A stretch of 64,000 bases of DNA from Tateyamaria sp947503385 (GCF_051195235.1 NZ_JBNFZM010000003.1:186001-250000), one strand, 5' to 3'; counted from the first letter of the stretch, positions 33,284 through 42,016 are shown. A program made the numbers and translations. The notes: a model not told the origin generated them from the sequence alone.

Positions 33284-34080
33284 GACGCGGCCCTTTCGGC
33301 TTCGGGTGTCCAGATCGTCTGCACATCAGGTGGTACGGCCCCACCCATCGCCTCGGTTATGTCGCGCCCGCGCGACATCAGAAGCGCGGCCAGGTCCGCC
33401 GCGCGCCGCGCGCCGCCACGGCTTGTCGGATAGGCGATGGAACAGGTCGCAAAGGCCCGCGCGCTTGCATCAAACACCGGGATCGCAACGGATGATACGC
33501 CGATCCGCAACGTGTCGCGGTTGCTGGCATAGCCGCGTTTGGCAATCTGGGACAGCTCGGCTGCAACGGCATGGGGGTCGGGGCGCGCGGCCCCCTCCTG
33601 CACGGTGCGCGGATCGGCCAGCGCCATGTCCAGCAGGCCAGATGTGGAAAAGGCCAGATACGCCTTGCCCGACGCGGTCGCAAAAAGCGGCGGCAGGCCG
33701 TAGGCGTCAAAGCTCACCCTTACCGGGTGATCGTGAAGCTCCGCGTGATAGACATCGACAAGGTCAAAACCCTGCAGGCGGCTGATATGCACCAACTCCC
33801 CTGCATCACGGCTTAGCGCGTCGATCACGCTGCGCACCATCTCCACTTCGGCAACCGTGCGCGCGCGCATCCCCGCAAGCCGCGTGATCGCAGGCCCAAG
33901 GCGGTAAGCCCGTGTGCCCGCATCCTGCTCCAGAAATCCGATCTCTTCGAGGGCGGTCAGATGGCGATGCACCGTCGCCTTGTCCCGCCCGGTCATGCGC
34001 TGAACATCCGTCAACCCGAGACGGGGATGGGCTTCGCTGAACAGATCCAACAGGCCAAGCGCTTTGGAAATCGTTGACAT
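33280..34080 (-). CDS. IclR-family transcriptional regulator
   Basis: 266 aa. Winged helix (ISKALGLLDLFSEAHPRLGLTDVQRMTGRDKATVHRHLTALEEIGFLEQ) then the IclR effector domain (residues about 85-250, LVHISRLQGFDLVDVYH, LFATASGKAYLAF, GVSSVAIPVFDASARAFATCSI). Many IclR proteins control aromatic catabolism. It leads the minus-strand aminotransferase/TTT run and is divergent from the hpaE-hpaH arm, with an inverted repeat in the shared 90-bp promoter, so it probably regulates both arms. Confidence 0.92.
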   Translation of the reverse strand: MSTISKALGLLDLFSEAHPRLGLTDVQRMTGRDKATVHRHLTALEEIGFLEQDAGTRAYRLGPAITRLAGMRARTVAEVEMVRSVIDALSRDAGELVHISRLQGFDLVDVYHAELHDHPVRVSFDAYGLPPLFATASGKAYLAFSTSGLLDMALADPRTVQEGAARPDPHAVAAELSQIAKRGYASNRDTLRIGVSSVAIPVFDASARAFATCSIAYPTSRGGARRAADLAALLMSRGRDITEAMGGAVPPDVQTIWTPEAERAAS

Positions 34081-34089
34081 GAATTCAGC

Positions 34090-34118
34090 TTGACGCAGGA
34101 AAAACGCCCTTGCAATAT
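34090..34118 (+). promoter_or_regulatory. Candidate sigma-70 promoter for hpaE
   Basis: TTGACG (34090-34095), 17-nt spacer, CAATAT (34113-34118). The -35 matches 5 of 6 consensus bases, the -10 is weaker. Located directly upstream of the IclR-type inverted repeat. Confidence 0.4.
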
Positions 34119-34133
34119 ATTTTTGCGTCTATC

Positions 34134-34150
34134 GGTTCATTATTTGAACC
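34134..34150. promoter_or_regulatory. Candidate IclR operator
   Basis: GGTTCA-ttatt-TGAACC, perfect 6-nt arms with a 5-nt spacer, between the divergent iclR and hpaE starts. Placed just downstream of the candidate promoter, where binding would block transcription of the plus-strand arm. Confidence 0.7.
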
Positions 34151-34170
34151 ACGCCAGAGGATTGCATGGA

Positions 34171-35682
34171 ATGTCAGCACTTCAGGACAACATCGCCAAA
34201 CTTGCGCCACATCTCGCCAAGGTGGCCGACACGGGCATTCTCAACCACATTGGCGGGATGGCACAGCCCGCAGCAAACGGTGCGTGGTTCGACACAAACT
34301 CACCGGTTGATGACAGCCTGATCGCCCGCGTTGCGCGCAGCGATGCGCGCGACGTCGATGCCGCCGCCACGGCGGCCAAGGCCGCCTTTCCGGCATGGCG
34401 CGATATCGCGCCGACCGAACGCAAGCGTATCCTGCACGCCATCGCCGACGGCATTGAGGCGCGCGCCGAAGACATCGCGCTCTGCGAATGCTGGGACACC
34501 GGACAGGCGCTCCGCTTTATGTCAAAGGCGGCATTGCGCGGCGCGGCCAACTTCCGCTTTTTTGCAGACCGCGCGCCTGCCGCCCGTGACGGTCAGGCCC
34601 TGCCGTCGCCCACGCTGATGAACGTCACCACCCGCGTGCCCATTGGCCCTGTGGGTGTAATCACCCCGTGGAACACGCCGTTCATGCTGTCCACCTGGAA
34701 AATTGCCCCGGCCCTCGCTGCCGGTTGCACAGTGGTGCACAAACCCGCCGAATTCAGTCCGTGGACTGCGCGTATCCTGATGGAAATTGCCGAAGACGCG
34801 GGCCTGCCTCCCGGGGTCTGGAACCTCGTCAATGGCATGGGTGAGGAGGCAGGCCGCGCGCTCACCGAACATCCAGATATCCGCGCCATCGCCTTTGTCG
34901 GCGAATCCAGAACCGGCTCCGCCATCATGGCGCAGGGCGCTCCGACGCTGAAACGTGTGCACTTCGAACTGGGCGGCAAGAACCCGGTGGTGGTCTTTGA
35001 CGATGCCGATCTGGACAGCGCCCTCGATGCGGCAATCTTCATGATCTATTCGCTCAACGGCGAGCGTTGCACATCGTCCTCGCGCCTGCTGATCCAAGAC
35101 ACGGTCGCCGACGACTTCGAGACAAAACTGGCCGCGCGCGCCGCGGCGATCAAGGTGGGCCACCCGCTCGATCCCGCAACCGAACTGGGCCCCCTGATCC
35201 ACGCGGTCCACCGCGAGAAAGTCGAGGCCAGCTTTGCCACCGCACAGGCCGAGGGCGCCACAATCGCCGCAGGCGGCACGCGCGTGGGCGACATAGGCCA
35301 ATTCGTGGCGCCAACGCTTTTCACCAACGCAACGAATGATATGAACATTGCGCAAGACGAAATTTTTGGCCCCGTGCTGACCTCCATCCGCTTCGAGACA
35401 GAAGACGAGGCGCTCCGGATCGCCAACGACACCGCCTACGGCCTCACCGGCTATGTGTGGACGGCAGATGTCACCCGCGCCATGCGCTTCACCGACCGGC
35501 TCGAGGCTGGTATGATATGGGTCAACTCCGCCAATGTCCGCCACCTGCCCACACCGTTTGGCGGCATGAAAGCCAGCGGGATTGGCCGCGACGGCGGCGA
35601 CTGGTCCTTCGAATTTTACATGGAGCAAAAGCATATCGGCATCGCCACCGGTGACCCAAACATCCCCCGCTTGGGCGCATGA
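34171..35682 (+). CDS. hpaE: 5-carboxymethyl-2-hydroxymuconate semialdehyde dehydrogenase (HpaE)
   Basis: 503 aa aldehyde dehydrogenase. Catalytic C300 in NGERCTSSSR, general base E266 in VHFELGGKNP, cofactor segment ITPWNTPFMLSTWKIAPALAAGC, and a C-terminal FGGMKASGIGRDGGDWSFEFY tail that is characteristic of HpaE. Oxidises the ring-cleavage semialdehyde of homoprotocatechuate to CHM with NAD+. ATG at 34171 follows AGAGGA; upstream open frame overlaps the operator and is not coding. First gene of the plus arm, followed by hpaD. Confidence 0.9.
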   Translation: MSALQDNIAKLAPHLAKVADTGILNHIGGMAQPAANGAWFDTNSPVDDSLIARVARSDARDVDAAATAAKAAFPAWRDIAPTERKRILHAIADGIEARAEDIALCECWDTGQALRFMSKAALRGAANFRFFADRAPAARDGQALPSPTLMNVTTRVPIGPVGVITPWNTPFMLSTWKIAPALAAGCTVVHKPAEFSPWTARILMEIAEDAGLPPGVWNLVNGMGEEAGRALTEHPDIRAIAFVGESRTGSAIMAQGAPTLKRVHFELGGKNPVVVFDDADLDSALDAAIFMIYSLNGERCTSSSRLLIQDTVADDFETKLAARAAAIKVGHPLDPATELGPLIHAVHREKVEASFATAQAEGATIAAGGTRVGDIGQFVAPTLFTNATNDMNIAQDEIFGPVLTSIRFETEDEALRIANDTAYGLTGYVWTADVTRAMRFTDRLEAGMIWVNSANVRHLPTPFGGMKASGIGRDGGDWSFEFYMEQKHIGIATGDPNIPRLGA

Positions 35683-35684
35683 CG

Positions 35685-35738
35685 CTTCTTCTGACCAGAA
35701 ATACCATCGGGGTGTTTGAGGGGCAGACAGCCCCTCAT
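35685..35738. repeat. Dispersed intergenic repeat A, copy 2, ending in a hairpin
   Basis: Head CTTCTTCTGACCAGAAATACC, nearly identical to the copy at 25332; tail hairpin TGAGGGG-cagacag-CCCCTCA (35717-35737). Lies in the hpaE-hpaD gap, where it could attenuate downstream expression. Confidence 0.7.
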
Positions 35739-35787
35739 CAGACAAAATGAATCGCGTGCGGCAAAGCCGCCCCTTTTAGGAACAGCC

Positions 35788-36768
35788 ATGCCCGTCCCCC
35801 CGCCCGAGCTTTACCCGCCGTTCAACATCGTGCGCCTGAGCCATGTGGAATACCGTGTCACCGATCTGGCCGCCGCCCGTGGCTTTTACGTGGACACGCT
35901 GGGCCTGCAAGTCACCCACGAGGACGCACAAACGATCTATCTGCGTGCGATGGAGGAACGCGGCCACCACTGTATGATCCTCACCCAAGCGACCCAAGCG
36001 AACGTCGCCCGTCTTGGCTTCAAGCTCTACGACCACCCCGACCTCGACAAGGCCGAAGCATGGTTCAAGGCCCAAGGGCGCCCAACATCATGGATCGAAC
36101 GCCCTTTCATGGGGCGCGTCCTGCAAACCACAGATCCGTGGGGGGTCCCGCTCGAATTCTACGTCGAGATGGAACGCCTGCCAAACATCACCCAAAACTA
36201 CGCGCTCTACCGGGGCGTCAGACCGCTCCGGATCGACCATTTCAACCTGTTTTCACCAGACGTCGACAGCGCAGTCGCGTTTTATTCACGGATGGGCTTC
36301 CGGACGACCGAATATACCGAAGACGCCGAGACGGGAAAATGCTGGGCCGCGTGGATGCACCGTAAGGGCGGCGTGCACGATGTGGCCTTTACCAACGGCA
36401 TCGGCCCCCGCCTGCATCACAGCGCCTTCTGGGTGCCAACGCCGCTCAATATCATCGACCTGCTCGACCTGATGAGCACGACAGGCTACCGCGAGAACAT
36501 CGAACGCGGCCCCGGACGGCACGGCATTTCCAATGCTTTCTTCCTCTACATTCGCGACCCGGACGGCCACCGGATCGAGATCTACTGTTCCGACTACCAG
36601 ACCGTCGATCCGGATCACGAACCGATCAAATGGGACCTCAAGGACCCGCAGCGCCAGACGCTGTGGGGGGCACCCGCCCCGCGCAGCTGGTTCGAGCAGG
36701 GCAGCAATTTTGATGCCGTGCCCACCTCTGACCCCCTTCTCAAGGCACAGCCCATCGTGGCACCCTGA
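35788..36768 (+). CDS. hpaD: Homoprotocatechuate 2,3-dioxygenase (HpaD, type I extradiol)
   Basis: 326 aa, two VOC repeats. It aligns closely with Brevibacterium/Arthrobacter HPCD: metal ligands H151 (LRIDHFNLF), H211 (GPRLHHSAF), E264 (GHRIEIYCSDY), with second-sphere H197 (GGVHDVAF), H245 (GPGRHGISNAF) and Y254. The HPCD-type C-terminal lid (DPDHEPIKWDLKDPQR) is also present. Cleaves 3,4-dihydroxyphenylacetate to 5-carboxymethyl-2-hydroxymuconate semialdehyde, the substrate of the preceding gene. ATG at 35788 follows TAGGAACAGCC. Confidence 0.93.
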   Translation: MPVPPPELYPPFNIVRLSHVEYRVTDLAAARGFYVDTLGLQVTHEDAQTIYLRAMEERGHHCMILTQATQANVARLGFKLYDHPDLDKAEAWFKAQGRPTSWIERPFMGRVLQTTDPWGVPLEFYVEMERLPNITQNYALYRGVRPLRIDHFNLFSPDVDSAVAFYSRMGFRTTEYTEDAETGKCWAAWMHRKGGVHDVAFTNGIGPRLHHSAFWVPTPLNIIDLLDLMSTTGYRENIERGPGRHGISNAFFLYIRDPDGHRIEIYCSDYQTVDPDHEPIKWDLKDPQRQTLWGAPAPRSWFEQGSNFDAVPTSDPLLKAQPIVAP

Positions 36769-36783
36769 CCGCAAAAGGATAAG

Positions 36784-38184
36784 ATGATGAGCTGGGACGA
36801 CTTCGCCCACTACGCCAAGGCCGCTGCCGACTGGGGGGCCGATTATCGCAAGACAATTCGTGATCAGCCAGTCCGCGCCCAGACCAAACCCGGTGATATC
36901 GCCGCCCTGCTGGACACCAGCCCACCCGAGACAGGCACCGGCCTCGACAGGATCATGGCTGATTTCGAACGGGTCGTGATGCCCGGCATCACCCACTGGC
37001 AGCATCCCCGCTTTTTTGCCTATTTCAACTCGAATGCCGCCCCCGCATCCGTTCTGGCCGAATTCATCGCAGCGATCATCGCGCCGCAATGTATGCTGTG
37101 GCAGACCTCTCCGGCGGCAACTGAGATGGAGACGCGGATGCTTGACTGGCTGCGGCAGGGCCTTGGCCTGCCCCGCGGCTTTCAGGGCGTGATTCAGGAC
37201 AGCGCATCATCGGCAACCCTTGCCGCTGTTCTCACCATGCGCGAGCGCGCGTTGAACTTCCGCGGCAATATCGACGGGCTGCATGGCCAACCGCAATTGC
37301 GCATCTATTGCTCGGATCAGGTTCACAGCTCCATCGACCGCGCGATCTGGGTGGCAGGCATCGGGCAGAACAATCTGGTCAAAATCCGCACAACGGGCGA
37401 TCTGCGCCATATGGATCCGATGGACCTCGAGGCCGCGATTGCCGAAGACAAGCTGGCCGGGCGCGTGCCCGCCGGGATCATCGCTGCCACCGGGGCAACC
37501 GGCATGGGGGCCTGCGACGATCTCGAAAGCGTTGCCGCCGTGGCCGAAGAACACGGGCTTTACACCCATCTCGACGCCGCATGGGCGGGGTCGGCGATGA
37601 TCTGCCCGGAATTTCGCACACTTTGGACCGGGGCGGAACGGTTCGACAGCATCGTGTTCAACCCGCACAAATGGCTCGGTGCGCAATTCGACTGCGCTGC
37701 GCATTTCCTGCGCGACCCGGACGTGCTGCGGCAGACCCTTGCCATCCGGCCCGAATACCTCAAGACGCACGGCACTCATGACATCATCGACTACTCCGAA
37801 TGGTCCACTCCGCTGGGCCGTCGGTTCCGCGCGCTCAAATTGTGGTTCCTGATGCGCCACTACGGGATGGAGGGGCTGCGCAACCGTATCCGCAACCATG
37901 TGTCATGGTCCCAAGCGTTGTGCGAGCGCCTACGGGCCGAGGACGGGTTCGAGATCGTGACCGAACCGATCCTGTCGCTCTGGACCTTCCGGCCGAAGAG
38001 CGCCAGCGATGAGGCCACCCAGACCCTCGTCGATGCCATCAACGACGATGGCCGCATCTACCTGACCCAAGGTATGGTCGATGGGCGCAAGGTCATCCGC
38101 TTTCAGGCAGGACAGTTCGATTGCGAAGAACGCGATTTCGACGTGGCCTTTGACACCATCACCGAGATTGCGAGGCGCGCATGA
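36784..38184 (+). CDS. Aromatic-L-amino-acid decarboxylase (PLP group II; DOPA/tyrosine/tryptophan type)
   Basis: 466 aa. PLP lysine K296 in VFNPHKWLGAQFDC, D264 in THLDAAWAGSAM, stacking H181 in CSDQVHSSIDRA, N-terminal HWQHPRFFAYFNSNAAP. In the mobile loop the Tyr required for decarboxylation (human AADC Tyr332) is kept as Y337 (IIDYSEWSTPLGRRFR); aldehyde synthases have Phe here. Product: an arylethylamine and CO2. Lying between hpaD and hpaG it suggests an input such as L-DOPA or tyrosine into homoprotocatechuate degradation. Coupled to the next gene by ATGA. Exact substrate cannot be read from sequence. Confidence 0.9.
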   Translation: MMSWDDFAHYAKAAADWGADYRKTIRDQPVRAQTKPGDIAALLDTSPPETGTGLDRIMADFERVVMPGITHWQHPRFFAYFNSNAAPASVLAEFIAAIIAPQCMLWQTSPAATEMETRMLDWLRQGLGLPRGFQGVIQDSASSATLAAVLTMRERALNFRGNIDGLHGQPQLRIYCSDQVHSSIDRAIWVAGIGQNNLVKIRTTGDLRHMDPMDLEAAIAEDKLAGRVPAGIIAATGATGMGACDDLESVAAVAEEHGLYTHLDAAWAGSAMICPEFRTLWTGAERFDSIVFNPHKWLGAQFDCAAHFLRDPDVLRQTLAIRPEYLKTHGTHDIIDYSEWSTPLGRRFRALKLWFLMRHYGMEGLRNRIRNHVSWSQALCERLRAEDGFEIVTEPILSLWTFRPKSASDEATQTLVDAINDDGRIYLTQGMVDGRKVIRFQAGQFDCEERDFDVAFDTITEIARRA

Positions 38185-39032
38185 AATTCGCCACATACAC
38201 GACCGGCGGAGACACATATTATGGCGCTGTCACAGACGGTGGCATGATCCCGCTGTCGCCCAACCATCCGCAGTGGCCCACACTGCGCGACGTGGTCGCA
38301 GCCGATGGGCTGCACGATCTCGCCCGTGCCGCCCATGGCCGCGCGGCCACGCACAGCGACGTCACCTATACGATCCCCGTGCCCAACCCGGAAAAGATTA
38401 TCTGCGTTGGCGTCAACTTTCCCGACCGCAATGCAGAATATAAAGACGGACAAGACGCCCCCCCCAATATGTCGCTGTTTCCCCGCTTTCCGCGCAGTTT
38501 CACCGGAGCGGACCACCCTCTGATCCGCCCGCCGGAAAGTGAGAAACTGGACTATGAAGGGGAGATTGCCATTGTCATCGGCAAGGGCGGGCGGCGCATT
38601 GCCGAGGCTGATGCCTATGATCACATCGCAGCGCTCACCCTCTGCAACGAAGGCACAATCCGAGACTGGGTGCGGCACGCGAAATTCAACGTCACCCAAG
38701 GCAAGAACTGGGACCGTTCGGGGGCCATCGGCCCATGGATCGTCCCTTTTACCGCGCCTGCGCAGCTTGACGACATCCGGCTGACCACCCGTGTGAACGG
38801 CGAACTCAGGCAGGATGATCGCACCTCGCGGATGTTGTTCCCGATCCGCCGCCAGATCGCCTATATCTCGACCTTTACCACGCTGGTTCCCGGCGACATC
38901 ATCGTTACCGGCACACCGACCGGCGCCGGGGCACGATTTGATCCGCCGAAATTTCTGAAACCCGGCGACGTGATCGAAGTGACCGCAGAGGGGATCGGCA
39001 CCTTGCGCAACGGGGTGGCGGATGAAACTTGA
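38181..39032 (+). CDS. hpaG: Fumarylacetoacetate-hydrolase-family enzyme, probable OPET decarboxylase/HHDD isomerase (HpaG-like)
   Basis: 283 aa single FAH domain. Family motifs: KIICVGVNFPDRNAEYK, LDYEGEIAIVIGKGGRRI with the metal-binding Glu pair, VTQGKNWDRSGAIGPWIV, TPTGAGARFDPPKFLKPGD. FAH enzymes in hpa operons decarboxylate and isomerise the CHM-derived acid. E. coli HpaG is a tandem duplicate; the single-domain form here would act as a homo-oligomer or with another FAH protein. Overlaps the following gene by 11 nt. Confidence 0.85.
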   Translation: MKFATYTTGGDTYYGAVTDGGMIPLSPNHPQWPTLRDVVAADGLHDLARAAHGRAATHSDVTYTIPVPNPEKIICVGVNFPDRNAEYKDGQDAPPNMSLFPRFPRSFTGADHPLIRPPESEKLDYEGEIAIVIGKGGRRIAEADAYDHIAALTLCNEGTIRDWVRHAKFNVTQGKNWDRSGAIGPWIVPFTAPAQLDDIRLTTRVNGELRQDDRTSRMLFPIRRQIAYISTFTTLVPGDIIVTGTPTGAGARFDPPKFLKPGDVIEVTAEGIGTLRNGVADET

Positions 39033-39816
39033 AGACCACCGCCACGCCGCCGCAGCACTGGTGCAGGCCGAACGCGACCGGACACAGATCGGCCTGCTGT
39101 CCGTCGCCTATCCCGACATCGGCATGGATGACGCCTATGCCATCCAGAAACAGGTCGTCGCCACCAAGGTCGCCACGGGCGATCCGGTCATAGGTTGGAA
39201 GATCGGCCTTACCAGCCGGGCCATGCAAATGGCGCTGAACATCGACATCCCCGACAGTGGCGTGCTGACCCGCTCGATGCGGTTCGACAGCGGTGCGACC
39301 ATTCCAACGGGTCATTTCATCGAACCACGCATCGAGGCCGAGATCGCCTTTGTCATGCAGTCGGATCTGGGTGGCGTGGACGCAACACGGGCCGACGTGC
39401 TGGCCGCCACCAAATACGTTGCCCCCGCGCTCGAAATTCTCGACACCCGCATCCTGCGCCGGGACCCGGAAACGGGTCAGGCGCGCAAAGTCTTTGACAC
39501 CATCTCGGACAATGCCGCCAATGCAGGCATCGTGCTGGGGGCGTCGCGCAATGCACCCGACAACCTGCCATGGGTCGGTGCCATCGTGTCCGTCGGAGAC
39601 GTGGTTGAGGAAACAGGCTTGGGCGCTGGCGTCCTAGGAGACCCGGTCGAAAGCGTTGTGTGGCTGGCGCGCCGCATGGCGCTCTATGGTGACCAGATCA
39701 AGGCCGGGCAGGTCATCCTGTCGGGCAGTTTCATCCGCCCGATCGAATGCCCTCCCGGCACGGACATCCACGCCGATTTCGGTGACTTTGGCCGCGTGGA
39801 CCTGTCTTTTGCCTAG
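39022..39816 (+). CDS. hpaH: 2-oxo-hept-4-ene-1,7-dioate hydratase (HpaH-like)
   Basis: 264 aa, the MhpD/HpaH hydratase family: IGWKIGLTSRAMQMALNIDIPDSGVL, EPRIEAEIAFVM with the metal-binding Glu residues, VAPALEILDTRI, and a C-terminal GSFIRPIECPPGTDIHADFG. Adds water to the HpaG product before aldol cleavage by HpaI. HpaF (isomerase) and HpaI (aldolase) are not in the window. Its TAG overlaps the glucokinase stop in a CTAG. Confidence 0.9.
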   Translation: MKLEDHRHAAAALVQAERDRTQIGLLSVAYPDIGMDDAYAIQKQVVATKVATGDPVIGWKIGLTSRAMQMALNIDIPDSGVLTRSMRFDSGATIPTGHFIEPRIEAEIAFVMQSDLGGVDATRADVLAATKYVAPALEILDTRILRRDPETGQARKVFDTISDNAANAGIVLGASRNAPDNLPWVGAIVSVGDVVEETGLGAGVLGDPVESVVWLARRMALYGDQIKAGQVILSGSFIRPIECPPGTDIHADFGDFGRVDLSFA

Positions 39817-40739
39817 CGTTGCACCTGCGCCATCAACCGGGCCGCAGCCCCACCCAACGCAACCGTGTGTGACACAAAGAGAAACGCAGGAATCCGGGCG
39901 AACTGACCGTCAAAACCGGTCTCTGACCGCAATGGCGCAAGCACCCGCTCCCGCCGCTCCGGCGCCAACAGAAACTGCGCCAGCGACCCGTTAAAATAGA
40001 GCCCCGCCCGCGGAAAATAGGCATAGGCCAGTTCACGCACCATCTGACCAAAGGCGTCTGTACAGGTCTCCAGTGCCTCGCGCGCGCGCGGGTCATCTGA
40101 TTTGGCCAGCGCCTCGGCGCTGTCCACGTCAACCCCAATCACTTTGGCGAGCCGCAGCAGACCAACGCCCGAAAACAGGTTTTCGATGCTGTCAAAGGCC
40201 GAGGTGTCCGGCATATGCTCCCGCAGCACGTCCATGACGCTTGATGGCAGGCTCGCGTGCCCCTGTTCGGAAATCAGCGCGGCACCGCTCGCAATGTGAA
40301 CGACCGACACGTTGAACCCGGTGCCCAGCCCAATCACCAACCCCTGCCCGCTGCCACCCAGCGCTGCACCTTCGTGCAACGGCTCGACCGCATCTGCGGT
40401 CACGGTGGGCACGGCCTGTCCAAGCGCCTCAAGATCATTCATCAATGTCACTTCGGTTGCACCGCACTGTGACGCCACCGCATCCGCATTGATCCGCCAG
40501 TTGCGATTGGTCAACCGTGCCTCGCGCCCGCCAACGGGGCCCGCCACGGCCACCACCATTGGGCCGCCCACGCGCGTGTCGCCAAGGTAGTCGCCCACCA
40601 GATGCTCAAAGCTGTCGAAATCCGCATTGCGCTTGCGGGCGATGGTGTCGGTCAGCACACCCGCTGGGCCGACAAAGGCCAATCGCGTATTGGTGCCGCC
40701 CACATCGGCGACAAAACCAATCGCCTCACCGATAGACAT
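39813..40739 (-). CDS. glk: Glucokinase (Glk family, non-ROK)
   Basis: 308 aa. Phosphate-1 loop FVADVGGTNTRLAFV, the Glk motif TLMNDLEALGQA, phosphate-2/adenosine segments LVIGLGTGFNVS and SHTVALGGAAARL. ATP + glucose to glucose 6-phosphate, cytoplasmic. ATG at 40739 has GGGGGA 6 nt upstream. It could phosphorylate glucose released by AglA or by the monooxygenase/AKR route. Convergent with hpaH and divergent from the epimerase. Confidence 0.88.
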   Translation of the reverse strand: MSIGEAIGFVADVGGTNTRLAFVGPAGVLTDTIARKRNADFDSFEHLVGDYLGDTRVGGPMVVAVAGPVGGREARLTNRNWRINADAVASQCGATEVTLMNDLEALGQAVPTVTADAVEPLHEGAALGGSGQGLVIGLGTGFNVSVVHIASGAALISEQGHASLPSSVMDVLREHMPDTSAFDSIENLFSGVGLLRLAKVIGVDVDSAEALAKSDDPRAREALETCTDAFGQMVRELAYAYFPRAGLYFNGSLAQFLLAPERRERVLAPLRSETGFDGQFARIPAFLFVSHTVALGGAAARLMAQVQR

Positions 40740-40908
40740 AACGCATCCCCCGAGACTGAATTTGCAAAGATTCGGCTTTCCAAAGGGGTTTGGGCGCTGC
40801 ACAACGCCGCGTCAACCGGGCACGCTCAAACTTAACCCTGTTGCGCGCGGCACTGGCCAAAAACCCGCGCATCGGGCAGAACCGGATCACCACAACGCAG
40901 AGGCAGGC

Positions 40909-41910
40909 ATGACGCGCACCGCATTGGTCACAGGATCGGCCGGGTTCATCGGCTATTTCACCGCCCGCGCGCTGATAGATGCAGGCTGGCAGGTCGTCGG
41001 TCTGGATGCGATGACCGACTATTACGAGGTCGGCCTCAAGGAACGCCGCCGCGCCATGCTGCGGCAGACACCGGGGTACACAGATATCGAAGGGCGCATC
41101 GAAACACCCGGCCTGCTCCGGGACCTGTTCGAACAGCATCGCTTTGACGCCGTGATCCACCTCGCGGCGCAGGCCGGTGTCCGCTATTCCATCGAAGCGC
41201 CGCGCAGCTATGTCGAAGCCAACCTGATGGGCACGTTCGAGTTGCTGGAGGCGGCCCGTGCCGTACCGCCCGCGCATATGCTGCTGGCCTCCACGTCCTC
41301 GGCATATGGTGCCAATACCGACATGCCCTACCGCGAAGATATGCGCGCCGATCACCAGATGTCGTTCTATGCCGCCACCAAAAAGGCGACAGAGAACATG
41401 GCCCACAGCTATGCCCACCTTTATGACCTGCCGATCACCATGTTCCGGTTTTTTACGGTCTACGGGCCGTGGGGCCGTCCCGATATGGCGCATTTCAAAT
41501 TCACCCGCGCGATCCTGCGCGGTGAGCCTATCGACATCTACAATCATGGCGACATGCGCCGCGACTTCACCTATATCGACGATCTGACCGGCGCCATCCT
41601 TGCCCTCATCGACACTGTTCCGGGTGACGCGCCCGTTCCGGGCGACAGCCTGTCGCCCGTGGCGCCGCACCGCATCGTCAATATCGGAAATGGCGCGCCG
41701 GTGCCCCTGATGGACTTTATCGCCGCCATCGAAACCGCCTGCGAGCGTGCGGCGATCAAGACCTATCACGACATGCAACCGGGCGACGTGCCTGCCACGT
41801 GGGCTGACGCAACCCTGCTTGAAACGCTGACCGGAAACCGCCCGTCGACCCCGATCCAAGAGGGGATAGACGCCTTTGTCGGCTGGTATCGCGACTACTA
41901 TCAGGTGTGA
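40909..41910 (+). CDS. NAD-dependent nucleotide-sugar epimerase, probable UDP-glucuronate 4-epimerase
   Basis: 333 aa extended SDR. VTGSAGFIGYFTA Rossmann motif, YxxxK in SFYAATKKATE, HLAAQAGVRYSIEAPRSY and RFFTVYGPWGRPDMA are characteristic of UDP-GlcA 4-epimerases (galacturonate formation) for surface polysaccharides. The ATG at 40909 follows AGAGGCAGG; the frame is open upstream without coding features. The usual GxxGxxG is present; no membrane anchor seen. Confidence 0.88.
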   Translation: MTRTALVTGSAGFIGYFTARALIDAGWQVVGLDAMTDYYEVGLKERRRAMLRQTPGYTDIEGRIETPGLLRDLFEQHRFDAVIHLAAQAGVRYSIEAPRSYVEANLMGTFELLEAARAVPPAHMLLASTSSAYGANTDMPYREDMRADHQMSFYAATKKATENMAHSYAHLYDLPITMFRFFTVYGPWGRPDMAHFKFTRAILRGEPIDIYNHGDMRRDFTYIDDLTGAILALIDTVPGDAPVPGDSLSPVAPHRIVNIGNGAPVPLMDFIAAIETACERAAIKTYHDMQPGDVPATWADATLLETLTGNRPSTPIQEGIDAFVGWYRDYYQV

Positions 41911-41919
41911 TGGGTCCGG

Positions 41920-41954
41920 CCCGTCTCTGTCCCTAAAAAATCCTCCCCGAAGGG
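41920..41954. repeat. Dispersed intergenic repeat B, copy 1
   Basis: Runs from CCCGTCTCTGTCCCT through AAAAAATCC to TCCCCGAAGGG. Identical, apart from one extra T, to 48626-48659. On the minus strand it reads CCCTTCGGGGAGGATTTTTT, a UUCG-capped mini-hairpin followed by a T-run. Confidence 0.75.
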
Positions 41955-42016
41955 CCCCTTTCCACCGGGCCGCAGGCTGACTATACCCGCGCCAACCCCG
42001 TCACGGAGCACTTACG

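Noticed and set aside
36784..38184. Glutamate decarboxylase or tryptophan-type aldehyde synthase
   Set aside because: Overall motifs follow aromatic amino acid decarboxylases, and the loop Tyr that distinguishes decarboxylase from aldehyde synthase is present.
40740..40908. N-terminal extension of the nucleotide-sugar epimerase
   Set aside because: The Rossmann motif begins within a few residues of the ATG at 40909; upstream codons overlap the glk promoter and show no family similarity.
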